The notes: generated from the sequence alone by a model not told the origin. A stretch of 64,000 bases of DNA from Streptomyces sp. 840.1 (GCF_003751445.1 NZ_RJUU01000001.1:377001-441000); one strand, 5' to 3'; counted from the first letter of the stretch, positions 33,241 through 42,874 are shown. Numbers and translations: made by a program.

Positions 33241-35684
33241 GAGGCGGACGCGCCGGGCAGCGGGACGGAGAACACCTTGCCGCCGTGCTGGATGACGTAG
33301 ACGGCTCCGCCGACCGGCAGGACCTCCGGCGGCAGCACCTCGTCGGACAGCACGACCCCCCACTGGAGCATGTCGTAGTCCTTGCGGGTCTCGGGCCCCG
33401 GGGCGCCCTCGATCGCGGTTGTGCGCAGCGGTCCCGGCTTCGCCGCGCCGTTCAGGGCGACGCTGTACAGGCTGGTGCTGTCCGCCCACACCAGGGTGTC
33501 CGCGACGATCACCGGGGACGAGGCGGCATTGACGGGGCTGTCGAAGGAGCGCCGGTCGAGCGGGTAGCGGGCGAGGGTCTTGCCGTCCTCCCGCCGGGCC
33601 ACGACGATCTCCGGGTCGATGTCGTCCTCCTCCCAGGGAGCACCGCTGCGGACCAGGACGACCACGTGGTCGTCGACAGCGCCGAGGGCGGCCCCGCCGG
33701 TGAGTCCGTCCGGCAGCGGGATCTCACCGTCGGACTGAAGCGTGGGGATGCGGAGCCGCTGGACGGCTACGGCCTCGCCCTCGGCGGAGTACGTGTACGC
33801 GGTGCAGTAGACGTGCGGGGCGCGGATCAGTGCGTCGTAGCACCGGGAGTCCTGCCCCTCCTTCCTGCGGCCGAGTTCGGCGCCGTCCCCGGTGCGCAGG
33901 GCGCGCAGTCCGTCCTGGCCGCGCAGGTAGAGCACCCCGTCGCTGGTGGTGAGCGGCCAGAAGTCGTACTCGTCGACCTTCGCGAGGTTGTCGCCCACCA
34001 GCGGTTTGCGCCACTGTTCCTTGCCGGTGGCGAGGTCGAACGCGGCGACCTGGGCCCCTTCCGGGACGGGGCCGATGTCCGCGAAGACCAGCCCGTCGGC
34101 GACCAGCGGCGCGCTCTCGAAGCCGTGCGACGATCCGGCGCGGGTCTCCCAGCGGGGCTTGCCGGTACGGGAGTCCAGCGAGACGATCCGGTCGCCGGTG
34201 GCGAGCAGCACGGAATCGCCGTAGACGGCGGGCCGGGTCGACCCGGACGGCATGAAGACCTGCCCGGTGGGGCTGATCCGGGCGCCCACCTCGTCCGCGT
34301 CCAGCCGGGCCGAGTAGTCCCACAGTTTCTTCCCGTCGGACGGGGAGAGCGCCTCGTACGCGCCGCCCGTGGTGCGGCAGACCAACACGTCCCGGCCCGC
34401 CGCGCAGCCGAACGGGCGCCCGGTCAGCTCGCCCTGCCAGGAGTGCCACCCGGCAGGCCGGACGTCACGGCCGTACGGGACGGTGCCGGCGCCCTCCGGG
34501 CCGCCCTGGGCGTCGATGCCGGCGAGCACCTCGGCGGGCTGCTTCCGGTCCCCGCTGCCCTTGTCGCCGTCGCGCAGCGCCAGCAGTGCGCCGGTCGCTG
34601 CCCCTATGAGGACGAGCGCGGCGAGGGCCGCCAGGAGACCGCGCCGCCGCCGGGAGCGCGGCGGCGCGGCCGGCTCCGGCGCGGGCACCTGGGGCGGACG
34701 CAGCACGAAGTCTGTCGCCACCGTGTGGTGGCGGGGCGCGGCCTCCCGGCTGCCGGTGGCCGCCTCGGTGGGCGTGTATCCGGGCAGCAGCGGCCCGTCC
34801 AGCGCGCCGACCCGGGCCAGTTCCCGTTGGTACTCCGCGATCTGTGCGCCCACCGGTGCGGGCCACCCGTCGGCGGCGCCCGGGGTGAGCCGGGCGGCCA
34901 GGGCGTCGGCGGTGGGGCGGGCGGCGGGGTCGGCGCTCAGGCAGTCGTCCAGGACCGCGCGCAGCCCCTGGGGCACCTCCGCCAGGTCGGCCTCGACGTA
35001 CTTGACCCGGTACAGGACCGCGGCGACGGGGCCGTCCCCGAACGGGTCGCGGCCGGTGGCGGCGAAGCAGAGCACGGAGGCGAGGCAGAACACGTCGGAG
35101 GCCGGTACGACGCGTCCGCTGCCCGCCACGTGCTCCGGCGACATGAAGGCGGGGCTGCCGACCATCCGGCTGGTGGTGGTGAGCGGGGTGCCTCCGGCGT
35201 CCCGGGCGATCCCGAAGTCGATGAGGCGCGGCCCGTCGGCGGCGAGCATCACGTTGCCGGGCTTCACATCGCGGTGGACGATGCCCGCCGCATGGACGGC
35301 CGCCAGGGCGCGGGCCAGTCCGGCGCCCAGCATCCGGACCTCGGCCTCGCCCAGCGCGCCCGCGCCCCGGACGGCGGCGGACAGGGTGGGCCCGGCGACG
35401 TACTCGGTGGCGAGCCAGGGGACCTCGGCGTCGGCGTCCCCGTCGAGCAGCGGCGCGAGGCGGGGGCCGGTGACGGAGCGGGCGACGGTGATCTCGCGGC
35501 GGAAGCGGCTGCGGAAGCCGGGGTCCTGGGCGACGTCGCGGCGGACGGTCTTGACGGCGGCCGGGCCGGACCCGTCGCCCCGGTCCCCCAGGAAGACCTC
35601 CCCCATCCCGCCCGCGCCGAGCCGGGCCCGTATCGCGTACGGGCCGATCCGTCTGGGCGAGTCCTCCCGCAGCGGACCCAGCAT
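33237..35684 (-). CDS. Membrane serine/threonine kinase with extracellular PQQ-type beta-propeller, copy B
   Basis: 815 residues from an ATG at 35684 with GGGGGGAG upstream. Same architecture as copy A: kinase (about 12-270; GAGGMGEVFL, AVKTVR, HRDVKPGN, DFGIA), cytoplasmic Pro-rich linker, a basic stop-transfer RSRRRR followed by one helix (about 353-375) and a C-terminal propeller (GKPRWETRAG, GKEQWRKPL, GKKLWDYSA). The kinase halves are clearly paralogous, the propellers less so. First gene of the pair; the 217-base region upstream (35685-35901) should hold its promoter and has two copies of CGGCCTGACGGG. Confidence 0.92.
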   Translation of the reverse strand: MLGPLREDSPRRIGPYAIRARLGAGGMGEVFLGDRGDGSGPAAVKTVRRDVAQDPGFRSRFRREITVARSVTGPRLAPLLDGDADAEVPWLATEYVAGPTLSAAVRGAGALGEAEVRMLGAGLARALAAVHAAGIVHRDVKPGNVMLAADGPRLIDFGIARDAGGTPLTTTSRMVGSPAFMSPEHVAGSGRVVPASDVFCLASVLCFAATGRDPFGDGPVAAVLYRVKYVEADLAEVPQGLRAVLDDCLSADPAARPTADALAARLTPGAADGWPAPVGAQIAEYQRELARVGALDGPLLPGYTPTEAATGSREAAPRHHTVATDFVLRPPQVPAPEPAAPPRSRRRRGLLAALAALVLIGAATGALLALRDGDKGSGDRKQPAEVLAGIDAQGGPEGAGTVPYGRDVRPAGWHSWQGELTGRPFGCAAGRDVLVCRTTGGAYEALSPSDGKKLWDYSARLDADEVGARISPTGQVFMPSGSTRPAVYGDSVLLATGDRIVSLDSRTGKPRWETRAGSSHGFESAPLVADGLVFADIGPVPEGAQVAAFDLATGKEQWRKPLVGDNLAKVDEYDFWPLTTSDGVLYLRGQDGLRALRTGDGAELGRRKEGQDSRCYDALIRAPHVYCTAYTYSAEGEAVAVQRLRIPTLQSDGEIPLPDGLTGGAALGAVDDHVVVLVRSGAPWEEDDIDPEIVVARREDGKTLARYPLDRRSFDSPVNAASSPVIVADTLVWADSTSLYSVALNGAAKPGPLRTTAIEGAPGPETRKDYDMLQWGVVLSDEVLPPEVLPVGGAVYVIQHGGKVFSVPLPGASAS

Positions 35685-35901
35685 GTGCCGCTCCCCCCCT
35701 GGCGCGCATGACACGTGACCGGCGGCAATCGTGTCACGGACGGGGCGGGTGCGGCAGGGCGGAAAGACGTGAACGGCGCACTCCCGCCGTATGACTGACG
35801 CGTTATCAGCCCTGCGCGGCGGGATACGCCGCGTCCGCGTCCCGCCCGGCCCGGCGGCCTGACGGGTCCCGACGGCCTGACGGGCCGCTCGGCCGCCCCG
35901 C

Positions 35902-36861
35902 TCAGGCCTCCCCGGTCAGTCCCGCCACCAGCTCGTCCGCCGCCGTGTACGGGTCGAGCCGGCCCGCCACGATGCGCTCGGCCAGAGCGCCCAGGCGCCG
36001 GTCGCCGTGCAGGTCCCCGATGCGTTCGCGGAGCCGGGTGACCGCGATCGTCTCGACCTCGCGGGCGGCGCGGGAGGCACGGCGCCCGGCGAGCACCCCG
36101 TGCTCCTCCATCCACGCCCGGTGCTTCTCCAGCGCCTCGACGACCTCGTCGATGCCCTCGCCCCGGGCGGCGACCGTCTTCACGATCGGCGGCCGCCAGT
36201 CGCCGGGGCCCCGGGACTCCCCGAGGCCCAGCATGTGGTTGAGCTCGCGGGCGGTGGCGTCGGCGCCGTCCCGGTCCGCCTTGTTGACCACGTACACGTC
36301 GCCGATCTCCAGGATCCCGGCCTTGGCCGCCTGGATTCCGTCGCCCATACCGGGGGCGAGGAGGACGACCGAGGTGTCGGCCTGGGAGGCGATCTCCACC
36401 TCCGACTGGCCGACGCCCACGGTCTCCACCAGGATCACGTCGCAGCCCGCCGCGTCCAGCACCCGGATGGCCTGCGGGGCCGACCAGGCGAGGCCGCCCA
36501 GGTGGCCCCGGGTGGCCATGGAGCGGATGTAGACGCCCGGGTCGGAGGCGTGGTCCGACATCCGGACCCGGTCGCCGAGCAGCGCGCCGCCGGAGAACGG
36601 TGACGACGGGTCGACGGCGAGCACGGCGACCCGCTTGCCCTGCCGCCGGTACGCGGAGACGAGCGCCGAGGTGGATGTCGACTTGCCGACACCGGGCGAG
36701 CCGGTCAGGCCGACGACGTAGGCGTTGCCCGCCAGCGGCGCCAGGGCCGCCATCACCTCACGCAGCTGCGGCGACGCCCCCTCCACCAGGGAGATGAGCC
36801 GGGCCACCGCCCGCGGCCTGCCCTCGCGGGCCTGCTCCACCAGGGTGGGGACGTCCACCAT
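35902..36861 (-). CDS. meaB: Methylmalonyl-CoA-mutase-associated GTPase MeaB
   Basis: 319 residues. G3E-family GTPase with Walker A GSPGVGKST, the DPSSPFSGGALLGDR and VETVGVGQSE segments, and NKAD for guanine recognition. MeaB loads and protects adenosylcobalamin in methylmalonyl-CoA mutase and related enzymes; here isobutyryl-CoA mutase at 19442 is another possible client. ATG at 36861 has GGAG six bases upstream; an upstream GTG would add five residues. It follows the thiolase gene by 50 bases and is probably co-transcribed with it. Confidence 0.94.
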   Translation of the reverse strand: MVDVPTLVEQAREGRPRAVARLISLVEGASPQLREVMAALAPLAGNAYVVGLTGSPGVGKSTSTSALVSAYRRQGKRVAVLAVDPSSPFSGGALLGDRVRMSDHASDPGVYIRSMATRGHLGGLAWSAPQAIRVLDAAGCDVILVETVGVGQSEVEIASQADTSVVLLAPGMGDGIQAAKAGILEIGDVYVVNKADRDGADATARELNHMLGLGESRGPGDWRPPIVKTVAARGEGIDEVVEALEKHRAWMEEHGVLAGRRASRAAREVETIAVTRLRERIGDLHGDRRLGALAERIVAGRLDPYTAADELVAGLTGEA

Positions 36862-36910
36862 CACCGCTCCGTTCACTCACTCGCTCGCTGCGTGTTGTGC
36901 GTACTGCGTA

Positions 36911-38113
36911 CTACTTGCCCGGTACGCGGAGGATCAGCGCATCGCCCTGACCGCCGCCGCCGCACAGCGCCGCCGCTCCGGTACCGCCGCCGCGCCGCTT
37001 CAGCTCCAGCGCAAGGTGCAGCACCACCCGGGCGCCGGACATCCCGATCGGGTGGCCGAGCGCGATGGCACCGCCGTTGACGTTGACCTTCTCGGAGGTC
37101 ACGCCGAGGTCCTTCATGGACTGGACGGCGACGGCCGCGAACGCCTCGTTGATCTCGATGAGGTCGAGGTCCCCGACGCCGATGCCCTCCTTCTTGAGGG
37201 CGTGCCGGATCGCGTTGGACGGCTGCGACTGGAGCGAGTTGTCCGGGCCCGCCACATTGCCGTGGGCGCCGATCTCGGCGATCCAGTCCAGGCCCAGCGA
37301 CTCGGCCTTGGCCTTGCTCATGACGACGACCGCGGCGGCGCCGTCGGAGATCTGCGAGGAGGTGCCCGCGGTGATCGTGCCGTCCTTGGCGAAGGCCGGG
37401 CGCAGCTTGCCGAGCGACTCCGCGGTCGTGTCGGCGCGGATGCCCTCGTCCTTGGAGAAGAGGACCGGGTCGCCCTTGCGCTGCGGGATCTCGACCGGGG
37501 TGATCTCGGCCTCGAAGATGCCGTTCTTCTGGGCGGCGGCGGCCCGCTGGTGGGACTGGGCGCCGATCTCGTCCTGGGCCGCACGGTCCAGGCCGAGGCG
37601 GGTGTTGTGCTTCTCGGTGGACTCACCCATCGGGATGTTCTCGTAGGCGTCGGTCAGGCCGTCGTACGCCATCGAGTCGAGCATCTCGATCGCGCCGTAC
37701 TTGTGGCCCTCGCGGGACTTCGGAAGCAGGTGGGGGGCGTTCGTCATGGACTCCTGGCCGCCGGCCACGACGATGTCGAACTCACCCGCCCGGATCAGCT
37801 GGTCGGCCAGCGCGATGGCGTCGAGCCCGGAGAGGCACACCTTGTTGACGGTGAGCGCCGGGACGCTCAGCGGGATGCCCGCCTTGACCGCGGCCTGCCG
37901 TGCCGGGATCTGCCCCGCCCCGGCCTGCAGCACCTGGCCCATGATCACGTACTCGACCTGCTCGCCGCCGATGCCGGCCCGCTCCAGCGCCGCCTTGATG
38001 GCGAAGCCTCCGAGGTCGGCCCCGGAGAAGCTCTTCAGTGAGCCGAGGAGACGGCCCATGGGCGTACGGGCGCCCGCGACGATCACGGAAGTCGTACCGG
38101 TCGTTCCTGACAT
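36911..38113 (-). CDS. Acetyl-CoA C-acetyltransferase (thiolase)
   Basis: 400 residues, full-length thiolase. Nucleophile Cys in NKVCLSG, NEAFAAV, GHPIG with the catalytic His, and the C-terminal CGGGGQG with the second Cys are all present. It condenses or cleaves acetoacetyl-CoA, feeding short-chain acyl-CoA metabolism with the nearby meaB and epimerase. The ATG at 38113 ([10 protein letters not shown]) lies just beside a 160-base hairpin element; its promoter must lie in or beyond that element, perhaps near a GTAC-TGAGCG-GTAC dyad. Confidence 0.94.
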   Translation of the reverse strand: MSGTTGTTSVIVAGARTPMGRLLGSLKSFSGADLGGFAIKAALERAGIGGEQVEYVIMGQVLQAGAGQIPARQAAVKAGIPLSVPALTVNKVCLSGLDAIALADQLIRAGEFDIVVAGGQESMTNAPHLLPKSREGHKYGAIEMLDSMAYDGLTDAYENIPMGESTEKHNTRLGLDRAAQDEIGAQSHQRAAAAQKNGIFEAEITPVEIPQRKGDPVLFSKDEGIRADTTAESLGKLRPAFAKDGTITAGTSSQISDGAAAVVVMSKAKAESLGLDWIAEIGAHGNVAGPDNSLQSQPSNAIRHALKKEGIGVGDLDLIEINEAFAAVAVQSMKDLGVTSEKVNVNGGAIALGHPIGMSGARVVLHLALELKRRGGGTGAAALCGGGGQGDALILRVPGK

Positions 38114-38150
38114 GAGGCACAGCCCCTTGGATTGGTTGTGAACGAGGGTG

Positions 38151-38310
38151 GGAGGGGCCCGTACATGAGGGGCGGCGTCACAGGGCCGGGCACGCCCGTC
38201 TGCGGCGTTGTCGTCGGTCGGCATGGCTCCGCCATGCCTCCCTCCTCCGCCTTGCAGCTGCACGCACCGGGCCCTGCTCCTTCCTCCACCCCTCATGTAC
38301 GGGCCCCTCC
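38151..38310. repeat. 160-bp long imperfect palindrome
   Basis: Outer 22-bp arms are perfect complements (38151-38172, beginning GGAGGGGCCC; 38289-38310, ending GGGCCCCTCC). Inner arms CAGGGCC/GGGCCCTG and a central GGCATGGC-TCC-GCCATGCC (38220-38238) share almost the same centre, so the whole can fold as one hairpin. It sits between the divergent thiolase and epimerase genes, 38 bases from the thiolase start. Confidence 0.75.
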
Positions 38311-38318
38311 GCTTGAAT

Positions 38319-38332
38319 GTACTGAGCGGTAC
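38319..38332. promoter_or_regulatory. GTAC-TGAGCG-GTAC dyad
   Basis: Short dyad next to the hairpin, in the divergent thiolase/epimerase region, 75 bases upstream of the epimerase ATG. It resembles TetR-family sites of fatty-acid or acyl-CoA regulators (core ACYG-N2-CRGT). Assignment is weak. Confidence 0.35.
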
Positions 38333-38406
38333 CCGGCCCGTCATCCGGCGGCGGGTGTGATCGCGCGCACGTTGCGTAACCGCCCCCGGAGCGCTGCACT
38401 GTTCCC

Positions 38407-38835
38407 ATGCTGACGCGAATCGACCACATCGGGATCGCCTGTTTCGACCTCGACGCCACCGTCGAGTTCTACCGCTCGACCTACGGGTTCGAGGTGTTCC
38501 ACTCCGAGGTCAACGAGGAGCAGGGCGTACGCGAGGCCATGCTCAAGATCAACGAGACGTCGGACGGCGGCGCCTCCTACCTCCAGCTGCTGGAACCGAC
38601 CCGGGAGGACTCCGCGGTCGGCAAATGGCTGGCCAAGAACGGTGAGGGCGTGCACCACATCGCGTTCGGTACGGCGGACGTGGACGCGGACGCCGCGGAC
38701 ATCCGCGAGAAGGGCGTCAGGGTGCTGTACGAGGAGCCCAGGACGGGTTCCATGGGGTCCCGGATCACCTTCCTGCACCCCAAGGACTGCCACGGCGTCC
38801 TGACCGAACTGGTCACGTCCAGGACAGAGCACTGA
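38407..38835 (+). CDS. mce: Methylmalonyl-CoA epimerase
   Basis: 142 residues, VOC fold with two beta-alpha-beta-beta-beta modules. Metal ligands expected for this family can be seen: His in RIDHIGIAC, His in HHIAFG and Glu residues in the paired strands ([14 protein letters not shown]). It interconverts the R and S forms of methylmalonyl-CoA, upstream of the B12-dependent mutase that MeaB serves. Diverges from the thiolase gene. A hairpin follows its stop, separating it from scy. Confidence 0.93.
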   Translation: MLTRIDHIGIACFDLDATVEFYRSTYGFEVFHSEVNEEQGVREAMLKINETSDGGASYLQLLEPTREDSAVGKWLAKNGEGVHHIAFGTADVDADAADIREKGVRVLYEEPRTGSMGSRITFLHPKDCHGVLTELVTSRTEH

Positions 38836-38857
38836 GGACAACAGCTTCTCAGGGATA

Positions 38858-38891
38858 CCCGGCCCGGTAGAGTGGGCTGTTCCGGGCCGGG
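38858..38891 (+). terminator. Hairpin after mce
   Basis: CCCGGCCCGG (38858-38867) and CCGGGCCGGG (38882-38891), perfect 10-bp stem, 14-base loop, 23 bases after the mce stop. Confidence 0.6.
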
Positions 38892-38949
38892 GCCGGGTCG
38901 GGGCCGCGCCGCGTCCTCAGCCGTTGATCTGTCACCATTCCCCGGGGGG

Positions 38950-38969
38950 ACCGTTCGCCGGCGAACGGT
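38950..38969. promoter_or_regulatory. 20-bp perfect palindrome upstream of scy
   Basis: ACCGTTCGCC directly followed by GGCGAACGGT, 123 bases before the scy start codon. Either an operator in the scy promoter region or a hairpin in its leader. Confidence 0.5.
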
Positions 38970-38998
38970 ACTCATGTGGAGTTTGCGACCAGGGTTGG

Positions 38999-39082
38999 GG
39001 CCTCCCCCTGCTCAGTGGGGCATCCCCTGCTCCAACGAAGTTGAGAGCTTGGGGAAAGAGTTCAGAGCTCGGGGAAGGATGG
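38999..39082. repeat. Streptomyces-type interspersed repeat in the scy leader
   Basis: The stretch with CCTCCCCCTGCTC, CAACGAAGTTGAGAGCTTGG and then two AGAGCTTGGGGAA/AGAGCTCGGGGAA units 20 bases apart resembles a short repeat found many times between genes in Streptomyces genomes (from memory). It ends ten bases before the scy GTG, and would therefore be in the 5' leader. Confidence 0.4.
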
Positions 39083-39091
39083 GACCGCGCA

Positions 39092-42000
39092 GTGCGGGGC
39101 TACGAACGCCAGGAGAGCCACCGGGCTGAAGACGACCATCTCTCGCGGTTCGAGGCCGAGATGGACCGGCTGAAGACCGACCGGGAGAAGGCCGTCCAGC
39201 ACGCCGAGGACCTCGGTTACCAGGTCGAGGTCTTGCGCGCCAAGCTGCACGAGGCCCGCCGCAGTCTGGCGACCCGTCCCGCGTACGACAGCGCGGACAT
39301 CGGCTACCAGGCGGAGCAGCTGCTCCGTAACGCCCAGGTCCAGGCCGAGCAGCTGCGCAGCGACGCCGAGCGCGAGCTGCGCGACGCCCGCGCGCAGACG
39401 CAGCGGATCCTCCAGGAGCACGCCGAGCACCAGGCGCGGCTCCAGGCCGAGCTGCACAACGAGGCCGTGCAGCGGCGCCAGCGGCTCGACCAGGAGCTGG
39501 CGGAGCGCCGCCAGACCGTCGAGTCCCACGTCAACGAGAACGTCGCGTGGGCCGAGCAGCTGCGGGCCAGGACCGAGTCCCAGGCCCGCCGGCTCCTCGA
39601 TGAGTCACGGGCCGAGGCCGAGCAGGCGCTGACCGCCGCCCGTGCCGAGGCCGCCCGGCTGGCGGACGAGACGCGGCAGCGGCTGGGCTCCGAGGCGGAG
39701 TCCGCCAGGTCCGAGGCCGAGTCGATCCTGCTGCGGGCCCGCAAGGACGCCGAGCGGATGCTGAACGCCGCCTCCAGCCAGGCGCAGGAGGCGACCAGTC
39801 ACGCCGAGCAGCTGCGTTCGTCGACGACGGCCGAGACCGAGCAGACCCGGCAGCAGACCGCCGAGCTGAACCGGACCGCCGAGCAGCGCGTGCAGGAGGC
39901 CGAGACGCAGCTGCGCGAGGCCCGGGTGGAGGCCGAGAAGGTCCTGTCCGAGGCGAAGGAGGCCGCGGTCAAGCGGCTGGCCGGCGCCGAGTCGCAGAAC
40001 GAGCAGCGCACCCGTACCGCCAAGTCGGAGATCGCCCGGCTGGTCGGCGAGGCCACCAAGGACGCCGAGTCGCTGAAGGCGGAGGCCGAGCAGGCGCTCG
40101 CCGACGCCCGTGCCGAGGCGGACCGGCTCCGTTCCGAGGCCGCCGACAGCGCCCGCACCGCCGCCGCCGAGGACGCCGCGGCCCAGCTCGCCAAGGCGGC
40201 CCGCGCCGCCGAGGAGGTGCTGACCAAGGCGTCCGACGACGCGAAGTCGACCACCCGCGCCGCGGGCGAGGAGGCCGAGCGGATCCGCCGCGAGGCCGAG
40301 TCCGAGGCGGACCGGCTGCGCGGCGAGGCCACCGAGCAGGCCGACCAGCTCAAGGGCGCGGCCAAGGACGACACCAAGGAGTACCGGGCCAAGACGGTCG
40401 AGCTCCAGGAGGAGGCACGCCGGCTGCGCGGCGAGGCCGAGCAGCTGCGCTCCGAAGCGGTCGCCGAGGGTGAGCGGATCCGCGGCGAGGCCCGCCGGGA
40501 GGCCCTCCAGCAGATCGAGGAGGGCGCGAAGACCGCCGAGGAGCTCCTCGCCAAGGCGAAGGCCGACGCGGAGGAGCTGCGCGGCGCCGCCGGCACCGAG
40601 AGCGAGCGGGTCCGCACCGAGGCCACCGAGCGGGCGGCCACGCTGAAGAAGCAGGCGGACGAGGCCCTTCAGCGGGCCCACGCCGAGGCCGAGCAGCTGC
40701 GCACCGAGGCCGAGGAGCTGGTGGAGGCGACGACGTCCGCCGCCGAGCAGGCCGCGGCGGAGCTGCGCGAGGAGACCGAGCGCGCGGTCGCGGCGAGGCA
40801 GGCCGAGGCGGCCGACGAGCTGACCCGGCTGCACACCGAGGCCGAGACCAGGCTCGCCACGGCCGAGCAGACGCTGGGCGAGGCCCGCACCGACGCGGAG
40901 CGGATCCGGCGCGAGACGAACGAGGAGTCCGAGCGGCTGCGCACCGAGGCCGCCGAGCGGCTGCGCACCCTCCAGGAGCAGGCCGAGACCGAGGCCCAGC
41001 GGCTGCGCGACGAGGCCGCGTCCGACGCCTCGCGCTCCCGTGCGGAGGGCGAGTCCGTCGCCGTGCGGCTGCGGAGCGAGGCGGCCGCCGAGGCGGAGCG
41101 GCTGAAGACCGAGGCGCAGGAGAGTGCCGACCGGGTGCGGTCGGAGGCCGCGGCCGCCGCCGAGCGGGTGGGCACCGAGGCCGCCGAGGCGCTGGCCGCC
41201 GCCCAGGAGGAGGCGAACCGGCGCCGCCGCGAGGCCCAGGAGACGCTCGACGCCGCGCGCGGCGAGGCGAACCAGGAGCGCGAGCGGGCCCGCGAGCAGA
41301 GCGAGGAGCTCCTCGCCTCCGCCCGCAAGCGGGTCGAGCAGGCGCAGGCCGAGGCGCAGCGGCTGGTCGAGGAGGCGGACAGCCGGGCGACCGAGATGGT
41401 CTCCGCCGCCGAGCAGACCGCCCAGCAGGTACGGGACGCGGTCAGCGGTCTCCAGGAGCAGGCCGAGGCGGAGATCGCCGGGCTGCGCTCCACCGCCGAG
41501 CACGTCGCGGAGCGGACGAAGTCCGAGGCGCAGGAGGAGGCGGACCGGGTCCGCGCCGACGCGCACGCCGAGCGGGAGCGGGCCGGCGAGGACGCGGCCA
41601 GGATCCGTTCGGTCGCGAAGGAGGAGACCGAGGCCGCCAAGGCGATGGCCGAGCGGACGGTCTCCGACGCGATCGCGGAGTCCGAGAAGCTGCGGTCCGA
41701 CACCGCGGAGTACAGCCAGCGGATGCGTACCGAGGCGTCCGACGCCCTGGCGTCCGCGGAGCAGGACGCGGCGCGCAGCCGTGCCGAGGCCCGCGAGGAC
41801 GCCAACCGGATGCGGTCGGACGCGGCGGTCCAGGCCGACCGGCTGCTGGCCGAGGCGACGGCGGAGAGCGAGCGCGCCGTGGCGGAGGCGGCGCAGCAGG
41901 CGGCCCGCATCGGCGACGAGGCGGCGAGCGAGTCGGAGCGGCTGCGGGCGGAGGCGGCGGCCACCGTCGGTTCCGCGCAGGAGCACGCGGTCCGCACCCG

Positions 42001-42874
42001 CGAGGAGTCGGAGCGGCTGCGCAGCGATGCCGAGGCGGCGGCCGAACAGATGCGTGCCGAGGCCCGCCAGGAGGCGGACCGACTGCTCGACGAGGCCCGC
42101 GAATCGGCCTCCAAGCGCCGGGCCGACGCCGCCGAACAGGCGGACCAGCTGATCAACAAGGCCCAGGAGGAGGCGCTGCGCGCCGCCACCGAGGCCGAGG
42201 AGCAGGCCGACACGATGGTCGGGGCTGCCCGGAACGAGGCGGTCCGGATCACCTCCGACGCCACGGTCGAGGGCAACTCCCTGGTCGAGCGGGCCCGGAC
42301 GGACGCGGACGAGCTGCTGGTCGGCGCGCGCCGGGACGCCACCGCCATCCGGGAGCGGGCCGAGGAGCTCAGGACCCGCCTGGAGAGCGAGATCGAGGAG
42401 CTGCACGACCGGGCCCGGCGGGAGACCTCCGAGCAGATGAAGACGGCAGGCGAGCGCGTCGACAACCTGATGAGGGCGGCGACCGAGCAGCGCGAGGAAG
42501 CTGCGGCGAAGGCCAAGGAACTGCTGTCCGACGCGAATTCGGAGGCGAGCAAGGTCCGGATCGCCGCCGTGAAGCGGGCCGAGTCGCTGCTCAAGGAGGC
42601 CGAGCAGAAGAAGGCCAGCCTGGTGCGCGAGGCCGAGAAGCTGCGCTCCGACGCCGAGGCCGAGGCCAAGCGGACGGTGGACGAGGGCCGGCGCGAACTC
42701 GACGTCCTGGTACGCCGGCGCGCGGACATCAACACGGAGATCTCCCGTGTCCAGGACGTGCTGGAGGCGTTGGAGTCTTTCGAGACCCCCGCGGCGGGCG
42801 GTAAGGGCGCCGACAGCGCCAAGGCCGGCGCGGCAGCGGGCACTCGTTCGAGTGGCAAGCCGTCCGATGGGTAG
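39092..42874 (+). CDS. scy: Scy, polarity-determining coiled-coil protein
   Basis: 1260 residues, almost entirely coiled coil rich in Ala, Glu, Arg and Gln, built from long hendecad-type repeats (ExExLRxEAxxxAxRxxxEA pattern). The N-terminus VRGYERQESHRAEDDHLSRFEAE matches Streptomyces Scy, and the C-terminal 60 residues are less regular with an Ala/Gly/Ser tail. Scy is a cytoplasmic scaffold that gathers DivIVA, FilP and ParA at hyphal tips and sets sites of branch emergence. The GTG at 39092 is the start that fits the family; no strong ribosome-binding site is near. filP follows, as expected. Confidence 0.95.
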   Translation: MRGYERQESHRAEDDHLSRFEAEMDRLKTDREKAVQHAEDLGYQVEVLRAKLHEARRSLATRPAYDSADIGYQAEQLLRNAQVQAEQLRSDAERELRDARAQTQRILQEHAEHQARLQAELHNEAVQRRQRLDQELAERRQTVESHVNENVAWAEQLRARTESQARRLLDESRAEAEQALTAARAEAARLADETRQRLGSEAESARSEAESILLRARKDAERMLNAASSQAQEATSHAEQLRSSTTAETEQTRQQTAELNRTAEQRVQEAETQLREARVEAEKVLSEAKEAAVKRLAGAESQNEQRTRTAKSEIARLVGEATKDAESLKAEAEQALADARAEADRLRSEAADSARTAAAEDAAAQLAKAARAAEEVLTKASDDAKSTTRAAGEEAERIRREAESEADRLRGEATEQADQLKGAAKDDTKEYRAKTVELQEEARRLRGEAEQLRSEAVAEGERIRGEARREALQQIEEGAKTAEELLAKAKADAEELRGAAGTESERVRTEATERAATLKKQADEALQRAHAEAEQLRTEAEELVEATTSAAEQAAAELREETERAVAARQAEAADELTRLHTEAETRLATAEQTLGEARTDAERIRRETNEESERLRTEAAERLRTLQEQAETEAQRLRDEAASDASRSRAEGESVAVRLRSEAAAEAERLKTEAQESADRVRSEAAAAAERVGTEAAEALAAAQEEANRRRREAQETLDAARGEANQERERAREQSEELLASARKRVEQAQAEAQRLVEEADSRATEMVSAAEQTAQQVRDAVSGLQEQAEAEIAGLRSTAEHVAERTKSEAQEEADRVRADAHAERERAGEDAARIRSVAKEETEAAKAMAERTVSDAIAESEKLRSDTAEYSQRMRTEASDALASAEQDAARSRAEAREDANRMRSDAAVQADRLLAEATAESERAVAEAAQQAARIGDEAASESERLRAEAAATVGSAQEHAVRTREESERLRSDAEAAAEQMRAEARQEADRLLDEARESASKRRADAAEQADQLINKAQEEALRAATEAEEQADTMVGAARNEAVRITSDATVEGNSLVERARTDADELLVGARRDATAIRERAEELRTRLESEIEELHDRARRETSEQMKTAGERVDNLMRAATEQREEAAAKAKELLSDANSEASKVRIAAVKRAESLLKEAEQKKASLVREAEKLRSDAEAEAKRTVDEGRRELDVLVRRRADINTEISRVQDVLEALESFETPAAGGKGADSAKAGAAAGTRSSGKPSDG

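Noticed and set aside
30322..33300. Long plus-strand open frame over the PepSY gene and antisense to kinase copy A
   Set aside because: Its translation is Arg/Gly/Pro-rich without domains, while the overlapping frames have clear PepSY and kinase motifs.
33285..35711. 800-codon plus-strand open frame antisense to kinase copy B
   Set aside because: Mirror frame of a GC-rich gene; no family resemblance.
38132..38413. Small plus-strand gene inside the long hairpin
   Set aside because: It crosses the hairpin and overlaps the epimerase start, and has no domain or ribosome-binding site.
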